A stretch of 64,000 nucleotides of DNA. It comes from Pseudomonas sp. RC10 (GTDB lineage Bacteria; Pseudomonadota; Gammaproteobacteria; Pseudomonadales; Pseudomonadaceae). Position 1 is the first letter of the stretch; each line of letters starts with the position of its first letter. The position numbers were made by a program, and so were the translations under genes. Below, one piece after another: positions 57,203 to 64,000 of this stretch. Under the pieces are notes generated by a model. The model made no database searches. It was not told the origin of the DNA and saw only the letters and a program-made list of their open reading frames with translations. The DNA lies in assembly GCF_038397775.1 (NCBI RefSeq), contig NZ_CP151650.1, positions 3,100,001 to 3,164,000 on the forward strand, given 5' to 3'.

Positions 57203-58528
57203 TCACTCCCTGCGATTCTTCGCTTCGATCCACTGCGACATGTACTGCGTGCTTTTGTGCTGATGGTGCCGGAGCATCGCGCCAGTGAAGTTGGCGGCAC
57301 GGTGGGCCGGCAGATCGCCTAGCAACTGTTGGATGCGCTCAATCAGCGTTTTGCCGTGCACCTCGAACCTAAAGCGCGACTGCAGCACCTGCCAGCCCGC
57401 TGACTGCGCCTGATTCCAGGCGGCCCGATCGGTATACAGTCGAACGGCTTCAGCGGCCAACCCTTGAGCATCCCACGCCACGGCACCGGGAAATGGCAGC
57501 TCGCCATGCATCCCCTCGGCCCCGATGGGGGTGGTCACCGTCGGCGTGCCGCAGGCCATCGCATCCATCACCTTGCCCTTGATGCCAGCTCCAAACCGCA
57601 GCGGAGCGAGGGACACCCGCGCCGCTGACATCACCTCAAGCGCATCCTCGGCCCAATCCTTGATGTGAAACCCTTGCGCCGCATTGTGCAGTGCCGTGGC
57701 CTTGGGCGGCGTGTACGCGCCATACACATGCAGCTGCGCGCTTGGCAGGCGTTGGCGAATCAGCGGCCAGATCGCGTTCTTCAGCCACAAAACGGCATCC
57801 CAGTTGGGCGCATGGCGGAAGTTGCCGATGGTCAGGAAGTGTTCGCGCTCGTCATAACCCCGGCCATGGGAGGGCACGTCGCGGAGCATTAACGGGCAGA
57901 GGTGCAGTAATTCGGCGGGCACCCGGAAATGCCGGGTCAGCAGATCGATTTCGACCTCGGACACCACCAGATTCAGGTCGCAGCGATAAAACGAGGCGAT
58001 TTCCCGCTGGGCCAGATCGGACACCGCCATGCGCTTGAACAGCTCGGCGTCGGGCTCGGCCAACAGGGCATCGGAACAGTCCTCGCCCGCCTTGATCACG
58101 TCCTTGAGCATCTGGTGCCGGGCATGGCGCAAACTCTGCACATCGCAGGTTTCCATCACGCGCAGCGCGTTGGGCGCGTGTTTCTCGACCCGCCAGCCGA
58201 ACTGCTCCTCCATCAGGAACTGATCGAAGAGCACCACCTCAGGTTGAAGGTCAGCGACGAAGCTGTCGAAGCGGCTGTCGTTCACGGCGATGGCCACTTC
58301 ATCGATGCCCAGGCTCGCCAGGTCAGCGCGGCGCTCACCTTCGGTCGCCGCGCTGGCAAACGTGATGCGCCAGCCCTGTTCGAGAAAGCAGTCGATCAGT
58401 TGCATGACATGGCCGCTGGCGGCCGAAGAGCGTGGCTCCGGCCATACGTAACCGATGATCAGGACATGAAGGGCGCGCGTGGCCGGGGAGGGAAGGTCAC
58501 TTGCCAAGGATGCCGTTGACCTTGTCAC
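57203..58528 (-). CDS. Glycosyltransferase (GT4-like, cytoplasmic)
   Basis: A 441-residue GT-B-fold glycosyltransferase. N-terminal ALHVLIIGYVWPEPRSSAASGH is the acceptor-domain start, EVVLFDQFLMEEQFGWRV a central strand, and the C-terminal donor-binding region includes ISLAPLRFGAGIKGKVMDAMACGTPTV-like segments (SLAPLRFGAGIKGKVMDAM) and TPIGAEGMHGE. No transmembrane segment. The product could be a surface polysaccharide or protein sugar. The GTG start overlaps the response-regulator gene by 32 bases; a TTG at 58507 is an alternative. No other polysaccharide gene is near. Confidence 0.85.
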   Translation of the reverse strand: MTRSTASLASDLPSPATRALHVLIIGYVWPEPRSSAASGHVMQLIDCFLEQGWRITFASAATEGERRADLASLGIDEVAIAVNDSRFDSFVADLQPEVVLFDQFLMEEQFGWRVEKHAPNALRVMETCDVQSLRHARHQMLKDVIKAGEDCSDALLAEPDAELFKRMAVSDLAQREIASFYRCDLNLVVSEVEIDLLTRHFRVPAELLHLCPLMLRDVPSHGRGYDEREHFLTIGNFRHAPNWDAVLWLKNAIWPLIRQRLPSAQLHVYGAYTPPKATALHNAAQGFHIKDWAEDALEVMSAARVSLAPLRFGAGIKGKVMDAMACGTPTVTTPIGAEGMHGELPFPGAVAWDAQGLAAEAVRLYTDRAAWNQAQSAGWQVLQSRFRFEVHGKTLIERIQQLLGDLPAHRAANFTGAMLRHHQHKSTQYMSQWIEAKNRRE

Positions 58529-58859
58529 GCAGTTGATCGATGGAGAACGGCTTGCCGATCAGGTGCATCCCGGGCGGCACGTCGATGTTTTCCGCATAGC
58601 CACTGGCGAACAGCACCGGCAGCGTCGGGCGCAGCACGGCCGCCTGCTTTGCCAGTTCAGTGCCGTCCATGTCCGGCAGGCCCTTGTCCGTCATCATCAA
58701 ATCAATGACGTTGCCGCTGTCCTTCAGGAAGGCCAACGCTTCGCTGCCATCGGCCGCTTCGAGCACGGTGTACTCAAGCTCTTCGAGAACGTCGACGATC
58801 AACATCCGGACGATGTCATCATCTTCAACCACCAGAATCGTGCTGGTTGGGTCGGACAT
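58497..58859 (-). CDS. Single-domain response regulator (CheY-like)
   Basis: A 120-residue receiver domain with no output domain. Acidic pocket VVEDDD (11-15), phosphoacceptor Asp58 (LMMTDKGLPDMDG) and the conserved lysine in IGKPFS are present. It is divergent from the hybrid kinase gene that follows, and probably accepts phosphate from it or from a related kinase. The start MSDPTSTILV is chosen; AAGGAAATT lies just upstream. Confidence 0.92.
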   Translation of the reverse strand: MSDPTSTILVVEDDDIVRMLIVDVLEELEYTVLEAADGSEALAFLKDSGNVIDLMMTDKGLPDMDGTELAKQAAVLRPTLPVLFASGYAENIDVPPGMHLIGKPFSIDQLRDKVNGILGK

Positions 58860-59023
58860 GAAAATTTCCTTCAAATGGCGAGAGACGGACCGGGCGACTT
58901 TCGCCCGGTCTGCTAAAAAATAAAGCCAGTGATTGTGACAAGTTCCAGGCGCCAAAAACACAATTCAATTGAGTGCGATGGCGCGAGGGAATCACTCGAA
59001 CGTATAGTACGCCGACTTTTGCG

Positions 59024-59041
59024 TTCTGACTAAAGTCAGAA
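59024..59041. promoter_or_regulatory. Palindrome TTCTGACTAAAGTCAGAA upstream of the hybrid kinase
   Basis: A perfect eight-base inverted repeat with a two-base centre between the divergent response-regulator and kinase genes; further half sites TGTCAGAAA (59056) and TTTTTCTGAAC follow. A TATAGT box lies 16 bases to its left. It looks like a regulator-binding site, but the protein is unknown. Confidence 0.45.
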
Positions 59042-59131
59042 AATTCAGCCGTGTATGTCAGAAACTGGAGTCTTTTTCTGAACATTGCGGCAAACTCCGT
59101 GGTTTAGCCGAATCCGCCTTGGGCCCTTGCG

Positions 59132-62100
59132 ATGATCCAAACCTCTGCCGTCGATGAGCAACGTTTCCGCAAACTTTTAAGCCGCAACGTCAGTTTGCCC
59201 CTGGCTGTCGGGGTGCTCAGTGCCGCTTTCTTCGTCATTTTGATCACTTATCTGCTTTCGGTCATCCAGTGGGTCGAACACACGGATCGGGTGATCAACA
59301 ACATCAACCGCTCGTTGAAGCTCTCGGTGGACATGGAAACCGGCATGCGCGGCTTCCTCCTGACCGGCGACGAGCGTTTCCTGGACCCCTACGAGGTCGC
59401 CAAGCCCAGCATCATCTCCGAGCTGAATGGCCTGGAAGAACTGGTCGCCGACAACCCGGATCAGGTCGACCGGTTCAAGCGGCTGGCGGCCATGCAGGAA
59501 TCCTGGAACCAGTTCGCTCAAGAGATGATCACCCTGCGGCGCAGCGGTGGCGATTACGCGACGCCGATCCAGAACCGCCGCGGCAAGCGGCTGACTGATG
59601 AGATTCGCGATCAATACGATCAAGCGGCAAACATCGAGCACCAACTTCGCCTGACTCGCAACACCGACGTGACCCACACGACCATCCTGTCGGTCTCGCT
59701 GTACATCGCGTTCATTCTGATCGTCAGCGGTGTTCTGGCGTGGGTCGGTCGTCGCGACATGACGGCGCTGTCGGCCACCTATGCCGCCAACCTCAAGGCC
59801 CAACAGGAGGACGCCGAGCGCCTGGCCCACGTGGCCTGGCTGCGCAACGGTCAGAGCGAGCTGGCCGAGCAGGTGATTGGCCAACTGACCCTGAACCTGC
59901 TGGGCCGCAACGTGTTGCAATTCTTCGCCCAGTACCTGGGCGCGGTGGTGGCGGCGGTTTACGTGCGTCAGGAGCACGGTGGACTGGTCCGCGTGGCTTC
60001 CCATGGTTTTTCTCGCCAGCAAGAATTGCAGGAACAATCGATTTACAGCGGCGAAGGCGTTGTCGGCAAGTCCGCCGAACAGGATGAGATCATCACCCTC
60101 AACGACGTGCCGATGGACTATTTCAAGGTCTCGTCGGGTCTGGGCGAAGGCTCGCCACGCAGCGTGATTGTAGTGCCGACCAGCAACGATGATCAGGTCA
60201 ACGGCGTGATCGAACTGGGCTTCTTGCGTGAGCTGACCGAGCGCGACGTCGAATTCCTCGAACTGGTGGCCGACAACGTCGGCACGTCCATCGAGGCCGC
60301 GCGTTATCGCCAGCGTCTGCAGGAAGTGCTGGCCGAGACCCAACAGCTCAACGAAGAACTGCAAGTGCAGCAAGAAGAGCTGCGCACCGCCAACGAAGAG
60401 CTGGAAGAGCAGTCGCGGATTCTGAAGGAGTCCCAGGCGCACCTTGAAACCCAGCAAGCCGAGCTGGAGCAGACCAACGAGCAACTGGCTGAACAGAGCA
60501 AAGCGCTGGCCGATCAACGCGATGCGCTGGACCGCAACAACGAGGAGCTGAATATCGCGCAGGTCGAGCTGGAAGCCCGCGCCGATGAATTGCAGCGTTC
60601 GAGCAAGTACAAATCCGAATTCCTCGCCAACATGTCCCACGAGCTGCGCACGCCGCTGAACAGTTCGTTGATTCTGGCGAAGCTGCTGGCCGAGAACCCC
60701 CAGGACAACCTGACCGACGAGCAAGTGACCTTCGCCGAATCGATCTACTCGGCGGGCAACGATCTGCTGAACCTGATCAACGACATCCTCGACATCTCCA
60801 AGGTCGAAGCCGGCAAGCTCGACATGCGCCCGGAAAACAGCAGCGTCAGCCGCCTGGTGGACAGCCTGCGCATGACCTTTCAGCCGATTGCCGCCGACAA
60901 GCAGTTGCAGTTCAGCGTCGAGGTTCAGCCGGGGGCGCCGGTGTCGCTGTACACCGACCGCCAGCGCCTGGAGCAGATCCTCAAGAACCTGCTGTCCAAC
61001 GCCATCAAGTTCACTGAAACCGGTTCGGTCAGCCTGACCGTGTCCCGTCAGCCAGGCGAAGGCATTGCCTTCACGGTGCGCGATTCCGGGATCGGCATCG
61101 CCCCGGATCAGCAGGAAAGCATCTTCGAGGCCTTCCGTCAGGCGGACGGCACCACCAACCGGCGCTACGGCGGCACCGGCCTGGGGCTGTCGATTTCCCG
61201 GGATCTGGCGCGCCTATTGGGCGGTTCGATTTCGGTCACCAGTGAGCCGGGGCAAGGCAGTATTTTCACCCTGGTGCTGCCGGAGGAATACGTCGAGCAC
61301 GGGCAATTCGTCGAAGAGCCGCCAGCCGCTGCCCACGCCGCACCGGCTTTCGTGCCCGCGCCCACGATTGCCGCCAAGTCCGCACCGCCTGCCGAGGCCG
61401 TGCCACGCTTCGCCGACGACCGCGACAAAGCGCCGTTCAGCAAACGCTGCATTCTGGTCATCGAGGACGAAGTGCGCTTCGCCCATATCCTCTACGACCT
61501 GGCCCACGAACTGGGCTACCACTGCCTGGTGGCCCACGCCGCCGACGAAGGTTATGACCTGGCGTCGAGTTATCTGCCGGACGCGATCCTGCTGGACATG
61601 CGCCTGCCAGACCATTCGGGCCTGACCGTGCTGCAGCGCCTGAAAGAGATGCCGACGACCCGTCACATCCCGGTCCACGTGATTTCCGTCGAAGACCGAC
61701 AGGAGGCGGCGTTGCAAATGGGCGCCATCGGTTACGCCGTCAAGCCGACCACCCGCGAAGAGTTGAAAGATGTGTTCGCCCGCCTGGAAGCCAAGCTCAC
61801 CCAGAAAGTGAAGCGTGTGCTGCTGGTCGAGGACGACGCCTTGCAGCGCGACAGCATTGCTCGTCTGATCGGTGACGACGACATCGAAATCACCGCCGTC
61901 GGCTTTGCGCAGGACGCGCTGGAACTGCTGCGCGACAACGCCTACGACTGCATGATCATCGACCTGAAACTGCCGGACATGCTGGGCAACGACCTGCTCA
62001 AGCGTATGTCCACCGATGAAATTTGTGCGTTCCCGCCGGTCATCGTGTACACCGGTCGCAACCTGACCCGCGACGAAGAAGCCGAGCTGCTCAAGTATTC

Positions 62101-62626
62101 GCGCACCATCATCATCAAGGGCGCGCGTTCCCCCGAGCGCCTGCTGGACGAGGTCACCCTGTTCCTGCACAAGGTCGAATCGCAGCTGTCGAACGAGCGG
62201 CAGAAAATGCTCAAGACCGCCCGCAGCCGCGACCGCGTGTTCGAGGGCCGCAAGATCCTGGTGGTGGACGATGACGTGCGCAACATCTTCGCCCTGACCA
62301 GCGCACTGGAGCACAAGGGCGCCATCGTCGAAGTGGGCCGCAACGGCTTCGAAGCGATCGAAAAGCTCAACACGGTGGATGACATCGACTTGGTGCTGAT
62401 GGACGTGATGATGCCCGAGATGGATGGCTTCGAGGCCACCACGCAGATTCGTAAGGACCCCCGCTGGCGCAAGCTGCCCATCATCGCCGTGACAGCCAAA
62501 GCCATGAAGGACGATCAGGAGCGCTGTCTGCAAGCGGGCTCCAACGACTACCTGGCCAAGCCGATCGACCTTGATCGCCTGTTCTCATTGATTCGCGTGT
62601 GGCTGCCGAAAATGGAACGTATCTGA
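59132..62626 (+). CDS. Hybrid sensor histidine kinase: CHASE3-GAF-HisKA-HATPase-three receivers
   Basis: A 1164-residue inner-membrane sensor. Order: helix (about 20-45), periplasmic CHASE3 domain (about 45-180, MRGFLLTGDERFLDPY), second helix (about 190-207), GAF domain (about 235-390), long coiled coil rich in Gln, Glu and Leu (about 395-490), HisKA with His503 (FLANMSHELRTPLNSS), HATPase (NLLSNAIKFTE, GGTGLGLSIS), then receivers with acceptor Asp822, Asp944 and Asp1091. The third keeps all pocket residues; the second has a Lys replaced context (IIIKGARSP). With CheR and CheB downstream it forms a signalling operon of unknown output. Confidence 0.94.
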   Translation: MIQTSAVDEQRFRKLLSRNVSLPLAVGVLSAAFFVILITYLLSVIQWVEHTDRVINNINRSLKLSVDMETGMRGFLLTGDERFLDPYEVAKPSIISELNGLEELVADNPDQVDRFKRLAAMQESWNQFAQEMITLRRSGGDYATPIQNRRGKRLTDEIRDQYDQAANIEHQLRLTRNTDVTHTTILSVSLYIAFILIVSGVLAWVGRRDMTALSATYAANLKAQQEDAERLAHVAWLRNGQSELAEQVIGQLTLNLLGRNVLQFFAQYLGAVVAAVYVRQEHGGLVRVASHGFSRQQELQEQSIYSGEGVVGKSAEQDEIITLNDVPMDYFKVSSGLGEGSPRSVIVVPTSNDDQVNGVIELGFLRELTERDVEFLELVADNVGTSIEAARYRQRLQEVLAETQQLNEELQVQQEELRTANEELEEQSRILKESQAHLETQQAELEQTNEQLAEQSKALADQRDALDRNNEELNIAQVELEARADELQRSSKYKSEFLANMSHELRTPLNSSLILAKLLAENPQDNLTDEQVTFAESIYSAGNDLLNLINDILDISKVEAGKLDMRPENSSVSRLVDSLRMTFQPIAADKQLQFSVEVQPGAPVSLYTDRQRLEQILKNLLSNAIKFTETGSVSLTVSRQPGEGIAFTVRDSGIGIAPDQQESIFEAFRQADGTTNRRYGGTGLGLSISRDLARLLGGSISVTSEPGQGSIFTLVLPEEYVEHGQFVEEPPAAAHAAPAFVPAPTIAAKSAPPAEAVPRFADDRDKAPFSKRCILVIEDEVRFAHILYDLAHELGYHCLVAHAADEGYDLASSYLPDAILLDMRLPDHSGLTVLQRLKEMPTTRHIPVHVISVEDRQEAALQMGAIGYAVKPTTREELKDVFARLEAKLTQKVKRVLLVEDDALQRDSIARLIGDDDIEITAVGFAQDALELLRDNAYDCMIIDLKLPDMLGNDLLKRMSTDEICAFPPVIVYTGRNLTRDEEAELLKYSRTIIIKGARSPERLLDEVTLFLHKVESQLSNERQKMLKTARSRDRVFEGRKILVVDDDVRNIFALTSALEHKGAIVEVGRNGFEAIEKLNTVDDIDLVLMDVMMPEMDGFEATTQIRKDPRWRKLPIIAVTAKAMKDDQERCLQAGSNDYLAKPIDLDRLFSLIRVWLPKMERI

Positions 62627-62674
62627 ATGGATCGGATCAATTGACCACGCCCGTAGAAAGACCAGGTTTGACCG

Positions 62675-63496
62675 ATGGCCCATGAGCGAAACACCGAGAT
62701 CGAGCTGCGTTTGCTCATCGAGGCGATTTACCTGAAGTACAGCTATGATTTTCGCGATTACTCGGGCGCGTCGGTCAAACGACGCGTCGCTCATGCGTTG
62801 CGTCATTTTGAGTTGAACACCATTTCCGCGCTGCAGGAGCGCGTGCTGCATGACCCGTCGGCGTTCATGCAGCTCCTGCAATTCCTGACGATCCCGGTCA
62901 GCGAGATGTTTCGCGACCCGTCACACTTTCTGGCAATCCGTCAGGAAGTCGTGCCGCTGCTCAAGACCTATCCCTCGCTGAAAATCTGGATTGCAGGGTG
63001 CAGCACGGGGGAAGAGGTGTATTCGATGGCGATCCTGCTGCGTGAAGAAGGGCTGCTGGACCGCACGATCATCTACGCCACCGACATCAACCCCAGCTCG
63101 CTGGAAAAGGCCAAGCAGGGGATTTTCTCCATGGAGAACGTTCGCGGCTACAACGAGAATTACCTGAAAGCGGGCGGCAAGCGGGTGTTTTCCGAGTACT
63201 ACACGGCCGCCTACGATTACGCGATTTTCGACAAGACCCTGCGGGAGAACGTGACCTTTGCCGACCACAGCCTGGCCACTGACAGCGTGTTTTCCGAGAC
63301 ACACCTGATCTCCTGTCGCAATGTGCTGATCTACTTCAACAAGAAGCTGCAGGACCGGGCGTTCGGGCTGTTTCACGAATCCCTGTGTCATCGCGGCTTT
63401 CTGGTGCTGGGCAGCAAGGAAACCCTGGAGTTTTCCGGTTTCAAGGATCAATTCGAACCCTTGGTCAAACAAGAGCGGATTTATCGAAAATCATGA
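62675..63496 (+). CDS. CheR-type protein-glutamate methyltransferase
   Basis: A 273-residue SAM-dependent methyltransferase. The N-terminal helical domain precedes the catalytic motifs FRDPSHFLAIR, WIAGCSTGEEVYSMAIL and ISCRNVLIYF of the CheR family. In chemotaxis it methylates receptor glutamates; here no receptor with methylation helices is near, so it may act on the hybrid kinase coiled coil or another partner. It overlaps the next gene (ATGA). Confidence 0.93.
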   Translation: MAHERNTEIELRLLIEAIYLKYSYDFRDYSGASVKRRVAHALRHFELNTISALQERVLHDPSAFMQLLQFLTIPVSEMFRDPSHFLAIRQEVVPLLKTYPSLKIWIAGCSTGEEVYSMAILLREEGLLDRTIIYATDINPSSLEKAKQGIFSMENVRGYNENYLKAGGKRVFSEYYTAAYDYAIFDKTLRENVTFADHSLATDSVFSETHLISCRNVLIYFNKKLQDRAFGLFHESLCHRGFLVLGSKETLEFSGFKDQFEPLVKQERIYRKS

Positions 63497-64000
63497 GAAC
63501 GACGTTTTCGGGCGCCCAGTCGGACTCGCCAGCGTTACCCAGGGTCGATGCCATCGTCATCGGCGCTTCCGCGGGTGGGGTTGAGGCGCTGTTGAAGATA
63601 TTCAGGCCGCTGCGCAAAGGCTTCAAGCTGCCCATCGTTGCGGTGCTGCATTTGCCCGATGAGCGCCGTAGCCTGTTGGCCGAAGTGTTCGCTGCGCAAC
63701 TGGGGATTCCGGTCAAGGAAGCCGATGACAAGGAAAGCATCGCGCCCGGCACGCTGTACTTCGCCGGGCCCGGTTATCACCTGTCCGTGGAAGCGGACAA
63801 AACGTTTTCGTTCAGCCAGGAAGAACGGGTGTATCACTCACGCCCCAGCATCGACATTCTCTTCGAATCCGCTGCGGACGCTTATGATGCGCGGCTTGCC
63901 GGGGTGTTGCTGACCGGTGCCAACAACGATGGTGCCAAGGGAATGGCACGAATCAAGGAATACGGTGGTCTTACCGTGGTCCAGGACCCTGCCGACGCGG
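63493..64000 (+). CDS. CheB-type methylesterase domain protein, 3' end missing
   Basis: The frame starts in a four-base ATGA overlap with cheR and runs off the right edge; about 169 residues are visible. The catalytic Ser lies in VIGASAGG (about residues 23-30), His in VAVLHLPDE and Asp in TGANNDGAKGM. There is no receiver domain ahead of it, unlike classical CheB, so it cannot be phosphorylated by CheA directly. It balances the CheR methylase. Downstream genes of the same operon lie outside the window. Confidence 0.93.
   Translation, partial: MRTTFSGAQSDSPALPRVDAIVIGASAGGVEALLKIFRPLRKGFKLPIVAVLHLPDERRSLLAEVFAAQLGIPVKEADDKESIAPGTLYFAGPGYHLSVEADKTFSFSQEERVYHSRPSIDILFESAADAYDARLAGVLLTGANNDGAKGMARIKEYGGLTVVQDPADA

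Noticed and set aside
59177..62533. Long minus-strand frames opposite the hybrid kinase
   Set aside because: Leu/Gln-rich shadows of the coiled-coil and receiver regions; the plus-strand protein is complete.

Overview
The window is a chromosomal segment of a Pseudomonas, most likely of the fluorescens/syringae lineage. The clearest markers are the gene string ppsR | ppsA - alpha/beta hydrolase - rraA - cmaX - crfX - cmpX - sigX - oprF, a 2-methylcitrate cluster of the acnD/prpF type, a complete mannitol operon (mtlE-F-G-K-D-Y-Z with mtlR), GC-rich codon use, and several families of Pseudomonas REP-like inverted repeats. I saw no rRNA, tRNA, CRISPR array, insertion sequence or prophage. The first gene (a 5'-nucleotidase) and the last (a CheB-type methylesterase) are cut by the window edges.

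Layout. 1-4.8 kb: nucleotidase, universal stress protein, cysB and cysH (sulfur assimilation), pabB (folate). 5-8.1 kb: a tight minus-strand operon of a retropepsin-like protease, an inactive transglutaminase fused to seven membrane helices, and an ATP-grasp ligase, a conserved trio of poorly known function. 8.4-15.4 kb: the propionate (2-methylcitrate) cluster, GntR regulator-prpB-prpC-acnD-prpF, with three near-identical REP pairs between and after its genes. 15.5-24.9 kb: gluconeogenic PEP synthase and its regulator, then the cell-envelope block ending in sigX-oprF. 24.9-28.4 kb: the remains of a nitrate assimilation locus, with nasA and a fused PP2C phosphatase/kinase kept, no nirBD or nitrate reductase genes, and a frameshifted ABC permease relic beside them. 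28.8-33 kb: pyrD, rmf, rlmKL. 33-43 kb: two c-di-GMP proteins flanking a periplasmic-type molybdenum aldehyde oxidoreductase (PaoABC-like). 42.8-43.5 kb: a triple tandem repeat of about 245 bp with large palindromes. 43.6-45.5 kb: an HxlR regulator, an unrecognised Ala/Ser-rich protein behind a strong sigma-54 promoter, and a HicAB toxin-antitoxin pair. 45.7-55.4 kb: the mannitol/polyol operon. 55.4-57 kb: a HigBA-type toxin-antitoxin pair and an isolated cobF. 57.2-64 kb: a glycosyltransferase, a single-domain response regulator, a CHASE3-GAF hybrid kinase with three receiver domains, then cheR and cheB.

How the parts fit. The metabolic genes suit a soil or plant-associated bacterium: polyol uptake and conversion to fructose-6-phosphate, propionyl-CoA disposal, gluconeogenesis and sulfate reduction. 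The sensory genes (two GGDEF proteins, the hybrid kinase with CheR/CheB, SigX) suit control of surface life and envelope stress. The least explained parts are the sigma-54-driven 201-residue protein, the protease/transglutaminase/ligase operon, the tandem palindromic repeat array and the eroded nitrate locus. All identifications rest on reading the sequence and family knowledge; no database search was run.
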